Source: an uncultured beta proteobacterium (GTDB lineage Bacteria; Pseudomonadota; Gammaproteobacteria; Burkholderiales; Burkholderiaceae_C). Taken from it: a DNA stretch of 64,000 bases. This document shows positions 37,138-47,707 of the stretch, in pieces; within the stretch, counting starts at the first letter, position 1, and every line of letters begins with the position of its first letter. The notes below the pieces were generated by a model. The model was not told where the DNA came from. It ran no database searches and saw only the letters and a program-made list of their open reading frames with translations. The stretch spans positions 1 to 64,000 of the forward strand of contig CAISLN010000050.1 in NCBI GenBank assembly GCA_903886275.1, given 5' to 3'. The translations under genes were made by a program, and so were the position numbers.

Positions 37138-37393
37138 GTTGTGGCTCCTTGCGAAGGGGACGCTGCTGGTGCATCTGATTGAAACGGTGTGAGCACCCGC
37201 GCTGCCGGCGTGTCTGCTCGACGGCATCCAGGCCAACAACCCCAAGACACCGAAAATCGTCGAAGGCCAGACTGCTGTCTGCGGCAGTGTGCGCCAGCAG
37301 AGGAAAATCACCTAGTATTGCGGGCCGGGCGGCGCACCAGCGGGTTGCGCAGCAGCACCTGTGCCAACCACATCGAAGCCGACCACCAAGCCC

Positions 37394-38272
37394 TCACGCC
37401 TTGGGCTGCAACTTGTCCTGCGTTTGGGTGGCAAAGTCGCTGGCATCGTGGCGCTCGTGCAGCTGGGACTCCAGCGGCCCGACGACGCGGTTGACCATGC
37501 GCCCGCGCACCACCGCGGGCCGCTTGGCAATCTCATCGGCCCAGCGAATCACATGGGTGTACTCCTGCACCTGCAAAAATTCACCCGCCTCATACATCAA
37601 GCCCTTGGCCATGCCACCGTACCAAGGCCAGACGGCCATGTCGGCAATCGAATAGCTCTCGCCCCCCACATAGGGGCTTTCGGCCAAGCGGCGATTGAGC
37701 ACATCCATCTGGCGCTTGACCTCCATGGCAAAGCGGTTGATGGGGTATTCCATCTTGCTGGGCGCATAGGCGTAAAAATGGCCAAAGCCACCGCCCAAAT
37801 AGGGCGCGCTGCCCATTTGCCAAAACAGCCAGGACATGCACTCGGCGCGCGCTGGCGGCTCGGTGGGCACATAGACGCCAAACTTTTCGGCCAGGTACAG
37901 CAGGATGGCGCCGGACTCAAACACCCGCACCGGCTGCTCTGCGCTGTAATCCAGCAGGGCCGGAATTTTGGAGTTGGGGTTGACCGCCACAAAGCCGCTG
38001 CCGAACTGGTCGCCCTGGTTGATGCGTATCAGCCAGGCGTCGTACTCGGCGCTGCTGATGCCGAGCTCCAGCAACTCTTCGAGCATCACGGTGACCTTGA
38101 CCCCATTGGGCGTGGCGAGCGAATACAGCTGCAGCGGATGCTTGCCCCTGGGCAGCTCTTTGTCATGGGTGGGGCCGGCCACGGGACGGTTGATGTTGGC
38201 GAACTGGCCACCGCTGGCCTGGTCAAAGGTCCAGACCTTGGGCGGTGTATAGGGGGTAATGGAGGAGCTCAT
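37394..38272 (-). CDS. yghU: YghU-type glutathione-dependent disulfide-bond oxidoreductase
   Basis: A 292-residue member of the Nu-class glutathione transferases. It has the family N-terminus ITPYTPPKVWTFDQASGG, a thioredoxin-like domain with NQGDQFGSGFVAVNPNSKIP and FESGAILLYLAEKFG, and a helical C-terminal domain (SYSIADMAVWPWYGGM). These enzymes use glutathione to reduce disulfides or peroxides. ATG 38272 is chosen since it gives the family start; upstream residues are basic and unlike it. The 256 bases between this gene and groEL show no gene. Confidence 0.93.
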   Translation of the reverse strand: MSSSITPYTPPKVWTFDQASGGQFANINRPVAGPTHDKELPRGKHPLQLYSLATPNGVKVTVMLEELLELGISSAEYDAWLIRINQGDQFGSGFVAVNPNSKIPALLDYSAEQPVRVFESGAILLYLAEKFGVYVPTEPPARAECMSWLFWQMGSAPYLGGGFGHFYAYAPSKMEYPINRFAMEVKRQMDVLNRRLAESPYVGGESYSIADMAVWPWYGGMAKGLMYEAGEFLQVQEYTHVIRWADEIAKRPAVVRGRMVNRVVGPLESQLHERHDASDFATQTQDKLQPKA

Positions 38273-38525
38273 GGGCTTGCTTTTGTTGGGTGGTGTGCAG
38301 TGGCGCATTCTGCATCGCTTGCGCCTTCGATGGCCGGGCACCGGCCTTTAGCCGTTGACGGCGCATGGGGCTATTTCATCGCTGCGTTGAAGCACTGGCT
38401 GTGGGCAATTTGCAAACTGCACCTTGTCAGCCTATTTGCGCGCGCGTGCGTTAAGGCAATTCGCCCGTCGGCATATGGATGTGCCGGGGTCAGGGCATTT
38501 AATTGCCCACTTTTTAGGAGTAACC

Positions 38526-39209
38526 ATGATCTCTCGCACATTGCTGGCCATCGCACTGCTTGGCTGCAGCACGGCTTTCGCAGCCACGCCATCGGCCAAG
38601 GCCCAGTACAAAACCGATGCGAAAAAGGCCGCACTGCAATACACGGCCGACAAAAAAAGTTGCGCCGGCGAGGTCGATGCCAATGCAAGGCTGCAATGCC
38701 GTCGCGATGCCAAGGCCGTCTACGACTTGGCCCTGCGCAATGCCCAAGCCAAGCTGAACGCGACTGCCGCAAGCACTGCCGGGACCCCATCAACATCACC
38801 CTCCAACGCCGCATCCCCTGCACCGGACAAGACCACGGCCGTTACCCATGGCGCGGCCGCAACGCAAACGCCGGTTTGCGCCGATTGCGGCACCGTGAGC
38901 GCCGTCTCAGTGCTTGAAAAAGACGGACAAGGAACTCCACTGGGTGTGATCGCCGGAGGCTTGGGCGGCGCCATCCTGGGGCACCAGGTGGGGGGTGGCA
39001 TTGGCAAGGACATGGCCACCGTAGCCGGGGCGGTGGGCGGCGCCTATGCGGGCAAAATGATCGAAGAAAAGGCCCGCGCCTACAAGGTGTGGAGCGTCAC
39101 CGTGCAATACCCAGACAGCAGCAGCAGAAGCTTTGAATTCAAGGAAGACCCCCAATACAGGACCGGCGACCCGGTCAAAAATGCGGGAGATAGCATCAAG
39201 CGCCGCTAA
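38526..39209 (+). CDS. Exported glycine-zipper 2TM-domain protein
   Basis: A 227-residue protein with a cleavable signal peptide (MISRTLLAIALLGCSTAFAA). A Lys/Ala-rich, Cys-containing region follows (KAQYKTDAKKAALQYTADKK, then CAG and CRRDAKAVYD), then a Thr/Ser/Pro linker. The C-terminal glycine zipper (GVIAGGLGGAILGHQVGGGI and VAGAVGGAYAGKMIEEKA) is of the Rickettsia 17-kDa type. It is probably an outer-membrane or periplasmic envelope protein. AGGAG lies before ATG 38526. The role is unknown. Confidence 0.82.
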   Translation: MISRTLLAIALLGCSTAFAATPSAKAQYKTDAKKAALQYTADKKSCAGEVDANARLQCRRDAKAVYDLALRNAQAKLNATAASTAGTPSTSPSNAASPAPDKTTAVTHGAAATQTPVCADCGTVSAVSVLEKDGQGTPLGVIAGGLGGAILGHQVGGGIGKDMATVAGAVGGAYAGKMIEEKARAYKVWSVTVQYPDSSSRSFEFKEDPQYRTGDPVKNAGDSIKRR

Positions 39210-39239
39210 GAGCCAACCAAAGTCCTGTAGCATGGGGCT

Positions 39240-39488
39240 GTGTCTACCAACGCATCCCCACTCTCCAAACGCACCCTGCTCTGGCTCAAGGCCCGGCTAG
39301 TCGCAAGCAAGCCGCCCGGTCCGGAGCAACGTGCCCGCGACCTGGTTGCAGCCATCGATGCCGGTGGCCTGCCGCTCAACCCGGCGCGCGTGAATGACAT
39401 AGCCAGGCAACTCGGCCTGGAAGTCTCCGTCAAAGCCCCCATGCCGGAAACGATTGAGCGAATTCGCAGCGCTCTGCAGCGCGCCTGA
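39240..39488 (+). CDS. Small hypothetical protein
   Basis: 82 residues from GTG 39240. It is basic at the N-terminus (SKRTLLWLKARLVASKPPG), then has two predicted helices (LNPARVNDIARQLGLEV and PETIERIRSALQRA). I do not recognise the family. Coding-like composition and good placement between two genes on the same strand support it. It has no visible signal peptide. Confidence 0.6.
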   Translation: MSTNASPLSKRTLLWLKARLVASKPPGPEQRARDLVAAIDAGGLPLNPARVNDIARQLGLEVSVKAPMPETIERIRSALQRA

Positions 39489-39557
39489 TTTCCATCAACA
39501 AAGGCTGCAGAAGCACATGGGGCCGGGAGCGTCCACCCGGATAATCGGGACTCCAAA

Positions 39558-40394
39558 ATGAAGGCTACTGCCATGCAAACCATCCACCTTTGCCGCCGCA
39601 CGTTTGTAGGCTTGGCCCTTTGTATGAGCAGCCTGACGGCGCTGGCGCAGACAGTCTTGCATTTGGGCATTGCACCCCACACCAGCGCCCGCGTGATTCT
39701 GGAGATGTACCAGCCGCTGCGGGTCCACTTGGAGAAGGCCCTGGGCGTTCCAGTGGAGGTGGTTACCGCCCCTGATTTCACCGAGTTCGCCAAACGCATG
39801 CTGCACCAGGATTACGACATCGCCGTCACCACCGGACACCAGGCACGCCTGGCACAGACCGATGGCGAGTACAGCCCCTTGGTGACCTACAGCGCCGACT
39901 TCCGTGCGGTGGCCCTGGTGGCAGGCAGCAGCAAATTCAAGACGGCCAAGGACCTGATCAGCAAGCCGGTGCTGGGCCTGTCGCCCACCTCCTTGGTCAC
40001 GCTTTGGGGCCAACACTGGATGAAGAAAAACGGCAATCCCGACGCCCTGCGCTATGTCAGCGCCTCGGACAGCGTGGCTCGCCTGATTCTTTCGGGCGAG
40101 GCGGTGGCCGGCTTTACCTCGCTGGCCAATTACCAAAGCCTAAACCGGGAGCTGCAGGCGCAGGTGCGCTTTCTGGCCATCAGCGAGCCCATGGCCGGAC
40201 GCGTCTACATGCTCAACAAGCGCCAAGCCGCGCGCAAGGACCCGATTGAAGCAGCGCTGGCCGGATTTGCCGGCAGCACGGAGGGCCGGGCCTACTTCGA
40301 CAAATACATGCTCGAGGGCTACCGCAAGCTCAAGTCAAAAGAACTCGAAGCCATGGAGCCCTACGCACGGGAAGTGCGCGCCTCGCTGCAATGA
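39558..40394 (+). CDS. PhnD-like periplasmic substrate-binding protein
   Basis: A 278-residue protein with a signal peptide (about 1-30, ending TALAQ). The phosphate/phosphite/phosphonate binding-protein fold follows: [35 protein letters not shown], and [20 protein letters not shown]. No ABC ATPase or permease gene follows. Instead its stop overlaps the start of a hybrid histidine kinase by 4 bases, so it more likely senses a ligand for the kinase than feeds a transporter. The ligand is unknown. Confidence 0.85.
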   Translation: MKATAMQTIHLCRRTFVGLALCMSSLTALAQTVLHLGIAPHTSARVILEMYQPLRVHLEKALGVPVEVVTAPDFTEFAKRMLHQDYDIAVTTGHQARLAQTDGEYSPLVTYSADFRAVALVAGSSKFKTAKDLISKPVLGLSPTSLVTLWGQHWMKKNGNPDALRYVSASDSVARLILSGEAVAGFTSLANYQSLNRELQAQVRFLAISEPMAGRVYMLNKRQAARKDPIEAALAGFAGSTEGRAYFDKYMLEGYRKLKSKELEAMEPYAREVRASLQ

Positions 40395-42289
40395 AGCTGC
40401 CCCGCCTCGGCCTGCACATGCGCTCGGTACGCGCTCGCTTTTTGCTGGCAGCCGTGCTGGTGGAGGGGGTGATGCTGACGCTGCTGGTCAGCAACAGCCT
40501 GCGCCTGATGAACACCTATCTGGTGGAGCAGGTGGAGCAGCATGCGCGCCAGATCACCCCGATATTGAGTGCTGCCACGATCGCGCCCTTGGCGCAACGC
40601 GACTATGCGACCGTGCAATCGGTGCTCGATGAGAGCCTGAGCCAAAAGGGCGTGAGCTACCTGGTGGTGGTGGACACGCAGAACAACCGGGTTGCCAGCA
40701 GCGGCTGGCCCAAGGACCAGCCCCTGCCAGCGGCAGAGGTCAACATCCATATGGCCCTGCAGGCGGCCAGTCCGGTGCACCAGGTACACACGCCCATCCT
40801 GATGTACGGCCAGCAACTCGGAACCCTGTACCTGGGTCTGGATTTGTCGCATGTATTGATGGCGCGCCAAGCGCTGCTGACACAGGGTTCACTGATTGCA
40901 CTGGGCGAACTGGCGCTGTCGGCGCTGCTACTGATGGTGCTGGGCCTGTGGCTGACCCGGCACTTGGTGGATCTGACACGCGCCAGCCAGGAGGTGACAG
41001 CAGGCAATCTGAATCCAGCGCCGGTGAACGAGGGCGATGACGAGTTGGGCCAACTCGGCGCGGCCTTCAACACCATGTCCGAAACCATCCACCAGCGCGT
41101 GCTGGACCTGGTGCAGGCCAAGGAACTGGCCGAGCAGTCCAACCACGCCAAGAGCGATTTTCTGGCCAACATGAGCCACGAAATCCGCACCCCCATGAAC
41201 GGCATCATCGGCATGACCGATCTGGTACTGGAAACCCGGCTCGACGACGAGCAGCGCGAACATTTGCAGGTAGTAAAGGCCTCGGCCACGGCACTGATGA
41301 ACATCATCAACGAGATCCTGGATTTTTCCAAAATCGAGGCCGGCAAGATGGAGCTCGAAGAACTCGAGTTTGACCTGGAACAGATGCTGCGCCACTGCCT
41401 GGCGCCTCTGCGGGTACGGGCACAAGCCAAGGGACTGGTGCTTGCATCCGAGTCTTTAGGGGTCTTGGACATCCACCTGATGGGCGACCCGAACCGCCTG
41501 CGCCAGGTCCTGACCAACCTGATTGGCAACGCCATCAAGTTCACGGCAACGGGTTGTATCACCGTGGGCTGGGAGCTCCAGCAGAAGGTGCCGCACAGGG
41601 TTAGGTTCTGGGTCACAGACACCGGCATTGGCATCCCTAAGGACAAACAGAGCAACGTGTTTGAAGCCTTCACCCAGGCAGACAGCTCCACCACCCGCAA
41701 CTATGGCGGAACCGGTCTGGGCTTGACGATTTCCAGCAAGTTGGTGCGCATGATGGGCGCCAGCATCCATCTGGCATCGACCATGGGGCAAGGCAGCACG
41801 TTTGAATTCACGCTCGCGCTCAAGGCCGGCAGCCCATTGCATACCCTGAACGAACCCTGTGTTGTGCTGGCGGCGTCGGTTGCAAAGGTCGCCAACGCAC
41901 AGGGCCTGCGGGTGCTGCTGGTGGAAGACCACCCCATCAACCAGAAGCTCGCCACCAACCTGATCGAGCGCGCCGGTCACCATGTGACCCTCGCACAAAA
42001 CGGCGAGGAAGGCCTGCAAGCCGCCATGCAGCAGCACTTTGACCTGGTATTCATGGACATGCAGATGCCGGTAATGGACGGACTGGAGTCCACGCGCGCC
42101 ATCCGGGCCTATGAATTGGCGAAGCAAAAAATTCGCCTGCCCATTGTGGCCATGACCGCCAATGCCATGCCCAGCGACCGCCATGCCTGCGAAGAAGCCG
42201 GCATGGACGGCTTTCTCTCCAAGCCCTTCAAGGCGCAGGAACTGCGTGAACTCCTGGACCGCTATCAGGGACTGAAGATCGACCTGTAG
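40391..42289 (+). CDS. Hybrid sensor histidine kinase with receiver domain
   Basis: A 632-residue inner-membrane kinase. It has a first membrane helix (about 16-37), a periplasmic sensor (40-165), a second helix (about 167-188), HAMP, and HisKA with His263 ([10 protein letters not shown]). The HATPase has N380, GIGIP and GTGLGL boxes, and the C-terminal receiver has Asp556 ([11 protein letters not shown]). There is no output domain, so the phosphate must pass on to a separate Hpt or regulator. It is translationally coupled to the PhnD-like binding protein, which is its probable sensing partner. Confidence 0.92.
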   Translation: MKLPRLGLHMRSVRARFLLAAVLVEGVMLTLLVSNSLRLMNTYLVEQVEQHARQITPILSAATIAPLAQRDYATVQSVLDESLSQKGVSYLVVVDTQNNRVASSGWPKDQPLPAAEVNIHMALQAASPVHQVHTPILMYGQQLGTLYLGLDLSHVLMARQALLTQGSLIALGELALSALLLMVLGLWLTRHLVDLTRASQEVTAGNLNPAPVNEGDDELGQLGAAFNTMSETIHQRVLDLVQAKELAEQSNHAKSDFLANMSHEIRTPMNGIIGMTDLVLETRLDDEQREHLQVVKASATALMNIINEILDFSKIEAGKMELEELEFDLEQMLRHCLAPLRVRAQAKGLVLASESLGVLDIHLMGDPNRLRQVLTNLIGNAIKFTATGCITVGWELQQKVPHRVRFWVTDTGIGIPKDKQSNVFEAFTQADSSTTRNYGGTGLGLTISSKLVRMMGASIHLASTMGQGSTFEFTLALKAGSPLHTLNEPCVVLAASVAKVANAQGLRVLLVEDHPINQKLATNLIERAGHHVTLAQNGEEGLQAAMQQHFDLVFMDMQMPVMDGLESTRAIRAYELAKQKIRLPIVAMTANAMPSDRHACEEAGMDGFLSKPFKAQELRELLDRYQGLKIDL

Positions 42290-42296
42290 CGCAGGC

Positions 42297-43550
42297 TTAA
42301 GCCCGCTTGGCCAGCCACTGCAACAAGCCCTGACCAGCCGCGTGTCCGCTGGCAAAGCTGGCCTGCAGCAAGTAGCCACCGGTGGGGGCTTCCCAGTCCA
42401 ACATTTCACCGGCGCAAAACACGCCCGGCAACTGCTCCAGCATCAGGCCCGCATCCAACACCTCAAACAACACACCACCGGCGCTGCTGATGGCTTCGTC
42501 AATCGGGCGCGCCGCCTGCAGCGTGATGGGCAAGGCCTTGATGGCGCTGGCCAGTTGCTGCGCGTCGTTGAACGCGGCCTTGTCCAGCAGCTCATGCAGC
42601 ATGGCGGCCTTGATGCCCTCCAGATGCAGACGGCTCTTGAGGTGACTGGAAAGCGAACGCGAACCGCGCGGGTGGCGCACCTCTTGGAGCACCTGCTCGG
42701 CCGTCATATCGGGCAATAGGTCGAGATAAAAAGTCGCGCTGCCATGGCGCAAAATTTCATCGCGCAGTGCGGCCGATGCGGCATAAATCAGGCTGCCCTC
42801 GACACCCAGCTCGGTGGCGACAAACTCGCCCTTGCGCCGCCAGGACTGTCCCTCCACCGGCGGCAGTGAAATGGCCACCGATTTGAAGGGCTGGCCGGCA
42901 AAGCGCGTTCTGAAGTGTTCGCTCCAGCCACCTTGGACCTCGAAGCCGCAATTGGAGGGCAGCAGCGGCGCAACCGCCACGCCCTTTTGCGCCAACAGGG
43001 GCACCCAGGCACCGTCGGAGCCCAGGCGTGCCCAACTGCCACCACCCAGCGCCAACAGCACGGCACCGGCCTTGACCTCTAGCGCACCCTGTGGCGTATC
43101 GAACAACAGGCTGTTGTCGGCGCCCCAACCGGTCCAGCGATGGCGCATGTGGAACTGCACACCGGCGCCCTTTTCGGGATGGCGCAAGCGGTGCAGCCAG
43201 GCGCGCAGCAGCGGCGCGGCCTTCATGTCCTTGGGGAAGACCCGGCCGGAGCTACCGACAAAAGTTTCGATACCTAAGGCCTGCGCCCAGTCGCGCAGTG
43301 CCGTGGCATCAAAGTCTTTCAACAGGCGATCAATGGCATCGCGACGCGCACCATAGCGTCCGGCAAAAGTGTCTGCTCCCTCGGAATGGGTGAGGTTGAG
43401 GCCGCCCTTGCCGGCTAGCAAAAACTTGCGGCCAACCGATGGCATGGCATCAAACAGATGCACGGTGTGGCCCGCATCGACCAACATTTGTGCGGCCATC
43501 AGACCGGCGGGGCCGCCACCAACAATGGCAACGGGAATAGAGAGGTTCAT
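42297..43550 (-). CDS. HI0933-like flavoprotein (TIGR03862 family)
   Basis: A 417-residue NAD(P)/FAD-dependent oxidoreductase. It has an N-terminal FAD-binding Rossmann motif (VGGGPAGLMAA), the family-typical RKFLLAGKGGLNLTHSEG, and a C-terminal TGGYLLQASFASGHAAGQG that closes the flavin site. The reaction is not established for this subfamily. It is convergent with the hybrid kinase and ends 7 bases after it. Confidence 0.9.
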   Translation of the reverse strand: MNLSIPVAIVGGGPAGLMAAQMLVDAGHTVHLFDAMPSVGRKFLLAGKGGLNLTHSEGADTFAGRYGARRDAIDRLLKDFDATALRDWAQALGIETFVGSSGRVFPKDMKAAPLLRAWLHRLRHPEKGAGVQFHMRHRWTGWGADNSLLFDTPQGALEVKAGAVLLALGGGSWARLGSDGAWVPLLAQKGVAVAPLLPSNCGFEVQGGWSEHFRTRFAGQPFKSVAISLPPVEGQSWRRKGEFVATELGVEGSLIYAASAALRDEILRHGSATFYLDLLPDMTAEQVLQEVRHPRGSRSLSSHLKSRLHLEGIKAAMLHELLDKAAFNDAQQLASAIKALPITLQAARPIDEAISSAGGVLFEVLDAGLMLEQLPGVFCAGEMLDWEAPTGGYLLQASFASGHAAGQGLLQWLAKRA

Positions 43551-43738
43551 GGGGTTTTCATTTCAATCAGCGCGTAAGCGGCCAAGTGGAGCACATAAAT
43601 CGGCCGCGCTGGACGCTACAGCCCACACACAACAATTTTGCCTATGCCGTTCATAGGGCAGCCACAGGGCGTGGCGCGCTGGGTTCATGTCACAATGCCG
43701 CAACTAAAGCGGTATCTGAACCTCCCTAAGGAAAGCCC

Positions 43739-44071
43739 ATGGCCAGCGATCTCATCAAACATGTCACCGACGCAAGCTTTGAAGCCGACGTCATCAATGC
43801 AACCCAACCCACATTGGTGGATTACTGGGCCGAGTGGTGCGGCCCCTGCAAAATGATTGCACCCATCCTGGACGAGGTGTCCAACAGCTACGCAGGCAAG
43901 CTGCAAATCGCCAAAATGAATGTGGACGAGAACCGCGAAATTCCCGCCAAGTTTGGTATTCGCGGCATCCCCACCCTGATGCTGTTCAAGGACGGCCAAC
44001 TCGCAGCGACCAAAGTGGGCGCCATGAGCAAGGCCCAGTTGACCGCTTTTATTGACCAGCAACTGGCCTGA
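43739..44071 (+). CDS. trxA: Thioredoxin 1
   Basis: A 110-residue cytoplasmic dithiol reductant with the active site WCGPCK (Cys34/Cys37), the buried Asp and the cis-Pro loop ([11 protein letters not shown]). AAGGAAAG precedes the ATG. Its usual neighbour rho follows, separated by a strong terminator. Confidence 0.97.
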   Translation: MASDLIKHVTDASFEADVINATQPTLVDYWAEWCGPCKMIAPILDEVSNSYAGKLQIAKMNVDENREIPAKFGIRGIPTLMLFKDGQLAATKVGAMSKAQLTAFIDQQLA

Positions 44072-44093
44072 TTCCAAGCGGTTTGCACCCCCC

Positions 44094-44123
44094 GACCGCG
44101 CCACTGCAGCGCGGTCTTTTTTT
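44094..44123 (+). terminator. Intrinsic terminator after trxA
   Basis: GACCGCGC (44094-44101) pairs with GCGCGGTC (44109-44116), followed by seven T. Confidence 0.95.
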
Positions 44124-44293
44124 CCTGTCATAATTCTGCTGGTTAGCTGGACCGATCAAGTCCAGACGCCCGATACGGGCGTGGAACATAGAGGCTGTAG
44201 TTACCCACCCTGCCTCTCCTTTACTCCCCTGCATTTCGAATTTTTCCGGTTCTCCTCCGACTATTTCGGCAACCCACCTACGGGACCCACTCC

Positions 44294-45556
<1,263 letters not shown>

Positions 45557-45597
45557 CTAGCTGGTGGGTTATAATTTTAGGCTTTACGCGATAAGTA

Positions 45598-45615
45598 CCC
45601 CGGAATAGGCCGGGG
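45598..45615 (+). promoter_or_regulatory. Hairpin in the rpmE leader
   Basis: CCCCGG and CCGGGG pair across a 6-base loop, 28 bases before rpmE. A TATAAT box stands upstream at 45570. It may be a control element for L31 or a short structural feature. Confidence 0.35.
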
Positions 45616-45643
45616 CGGCTGGCGCAACTGATGGAGAAGATAG

Positions 45644-45904
45644 ATGAAAGCTGGCATTCACCCCAATTACCGTGAAATTTGCTTCCAAGACATGTCCAAC
45701 GGATTCCAATTCGTGACACGTTCTTGCGCAAACACCAAGGAAATGATCAAGATGGAAGACGGCCGCGAACTGCCGCTGTACAAGCTGGACACCACCAGCG
45801 AATCCCACCCTTTCTACACCGGCACACAAAAATCCGTGGACAACATGGGTGGCCGTGTGGAGCGCTTCCGCAATCGTTTCGGCAAGACCGCAATCGCGAA
45901 ATAA
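45644..45904 (+). CDS. rpmE2: 50S ribosomal protein L31, type B
   Basis: 86 residues: MKAGIHPNYREICFQDMSNG, then a type B body ending RVERFRNRFGK. The zinc-binding CxxC pair of type A L31 is absent, so this is the zinc-independent form (called ykgM or rpmE2 in other genomes). GGAGAAGA precedes the ATG. The position after rho is conserved in beta-proteobacteria. Confidence 0.95.
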   Translation: MKAGIHPNYREICFQDMSNGFQFVTRSCANTKEMIKMEDGRELPLYKLDTTSESHPFYTGTQKSVDNMGGRVERFRNRFGKTAIAK

Positions 45905-45948
45905 TTCGGAATCAGCCGGACTCAGGCTTTGGCCTGATCCCCAGAAAA

Positions 45949-45979
45949 AAGCAGCCCGGGTGACCGCGCTGCTTTTTTT
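45949..45979 (+). terminator. Intrinsic terminator after rpmE
   Basis: AAGCAGC (45949-45955) pairs with GCTGCTT (45968-45974) and a T-run follows. The A-run before the stem makes it usable in both directions. Confidence 0.88.
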
Positions 45980-46009
45980 CTGCCCTGCGCACACTACACT
46001 GCACAACGC

Positions 46010-47707
46010 GTGAACCAACCCAACCCTGCCATCGTTGCCCAAGCCGCAGCCCGGCGCCTGCCGCGCGGCGCTTTGCTGCTGTTTTGCCTGGCCTATCTGC
46101 TGCCCGGCTTTTTTGCGCGCGACGCCTGGAAGAGTGCCGACGTTGCGGCCCTTGGCTTTATGAGCGAACTGGTGCAGGGAACGGCGCAGTGGCTGCACCC
46201 AACGCTGGTGGGTCTGGCACCCGAAAACCCCTCCCTACTGCCCTATTGGCTGGGCGCCTGGGCCATGCAATGGGGTCCGGCCTGGATTCCCGCTGATCTG
46301 CTGGTGCGCCTGCCTTTTGCGCTAATGCTGGCGCTTGGAATGGCCGGCGCCTGGTACGGCACCTACTACTTGGCACGCAGCCCTAGGGCACAACCCGTGG
46401 CCTTTGCCTTTGGTGGAGAAGCCCTGCCCAAGGACTATGCAAGAGCCATGGCCGATGGCGCCCTGCTGGCACTGATTGCCTGTCTGGGCCTGGCGCAACT
46501 GGGACACGAAACCACGCCAGCACTGGCGCAACTCGGGTTTTCAGGTCTGCTATTTTTTGCGCTGTCCAGCCTGCACTACCGCAGGCGCAGTGCTATTACA
46601 GCAGCCTGGGCTGCGGTGCTGGGCCTATCGTTGAGCGGCGCACCTGCACTGGCCCTGCTGTTCCTGGGCGGCGGTGCGCTCATCCATGGACTGGACCGCA
46701 ATGCAGAGCCAGACGAACAAGACCCACACAAGTCACAAACCATCGCCTGGCTGATGGGCTGCGCAATGCTCAGCGCTTACTTGAGCATGCGACTGGACCT
46801 GTGGCGCTGGAAGGTCGAGATGCCGCAAGCAAGCTGGGCCGAATTCAACGGCGCAATGCAATTGCTGACCTGGTTTAGCTGGCCGGCCTGGCCACTGGCG
46901 TTGTGGACGGTGTGGCGCTGGCGGCATCAATTGCTGAGTCGCCACATCAGCCGGCATCTGGCCCTGCCGGTCTGGTTTTGCCTGGTCACGCTGGGTGCAA
47001 CCCTGAGCGCTGGCTCACCGGACCGCAGCTTGCTGCTGGGCCTGCCTGCCTTCGCCACGTTGGCAGCCTTTGCACTGCCCACGCTCAAGCGCCAGGTGGC
47101 CGCCCTGATCGACTGGTTCACCCTGATCTTTTTCTCCGGTTGTGGCTTCACGATCTGGGTGGTGTGGATTGCCATGCAGACCGGCTACCCCAGCCAACCG
47201 GCCGCCAATGTGCAGCGCCTGGCACCCGGGTTTGTGCCGCATTTCTCTGCCCTGGCCTTTGCCTTCGCACTTGCCGCCACCCTGGTCTGGGCTTGGCTGG
47301 TGAAGTGGCGGGTGGGACGCCACCGCGCCGCCATCTGGAAAAGCCTGGTGCTGCCAGCCGGAGGTGCTGCGCTGTGCTGGATGCTGCTGATGACGCTGTG
47401 GATGCCCCTGCTCAATTACACCCAGAGCTACAACGCCTTGGTGCAGCACACGCTAGAGCGGCTCGACCCGGCAGGATGTGTCGAAACCTTGGGACTGGCA
47501 CCAGGCAAGACCGCAGCCTTTGCAGTCTATGGCAATTTGCAGCTCAAGCCCATGCAGGCGCAGGCCAGCTGCCCCTGGCTGATTGCCGAGCCACGCGACG
47601 ACCTGTCCACACCGCTGAGTGTGGACACCACCCAATGGGATCTGCAGGCACAGCTGCGGCACCCCGCAGATGGCAACGAGACCGTGCTGATTTTCAGGCG
47701 CCGATAA
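46010..47707 (+). CDS. Large multi-spanning membrane protein, glycosyltransferase-39-like
   Basis: 565 residues from GTG 46010 with about twelve hydrophobic helices. The early loop FFARDAWKSADVAALGFM and the later ENPSLLPYWLGAWAMQ resemble the acidic loops of ArnT/PMT-type (GT39/GT83) lipid-linked sugar transferases. The C-terminal periplasmic part (LDPAGCVETLGLAPGKTAAF and on) is soluble. The enzyme class is an inference from topology. It lies right after the rpmE terminator and overlaps the convergent phoR end by 14 bases. Confidence 0.7.
   Translation: MNQPNPAIVAQAAARRLPRGALLLFCLAYLLPGFFARDAWKSADVAALGFMSELVQGTAQWLHPTLVGLAPENPSLLPYWLGAWAMQWGPAWIPADLLVRLPFALMLALGMAGAWYGTYYLARSPRAQPVAFAFGGEALPKDYARAMADGALLALIACLGLAQLGHETTPALAQLGFSGLLFFALSSLHYRRRSAITAAWAAVLGLSLSGAPALALLFLGGGALIHGLDRNAEPDEQDPHKSQTIAWLMGCAMLSAYLSMRLDLWRWKVEMPQASWAEFNGAMQLLTWFSWPAWPLALWTVWRWRHQLLSRHISRHLALPVWFCLVTLGATLSAGSPDRSLLLGLPAFATLAAFALPTLKRQVAALIDWFTLIFFSGCGFTIWVVWIAMQTGYPSQPAANVQRLAPGFVPHFSALAFAFALAATLVWAWLVKWRVGRHRAAIWKSLVLPAGGAALCWMLLMTLWMPLLNYTQSYNALVQHTLERLDPAGCVETLGLAPGKTAAFAVYGNLQLKPMQAQASCPWLIAEPRDDLSTPLSVDTTQWDLQAQLRHPADGNETVLIFRRR

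Noticed and set aside
37138..37393. CIRCE or heat-shock sigma promoter upstream of the groEL paralogue
   Set aside because: No GCACTC-N9-GAGTGC and no clear sigma-32 boxes. There is only a half-site of the TTGCGAA motif, too short to call.
37361..38917. A 518-codon plus-strand frame through yghU and the gap after it
   Set aside because: The minus strand holds a well-conserved YghU in this stretch and the glycine-zipper protein is in another frame; composition is that of antisense DNA.
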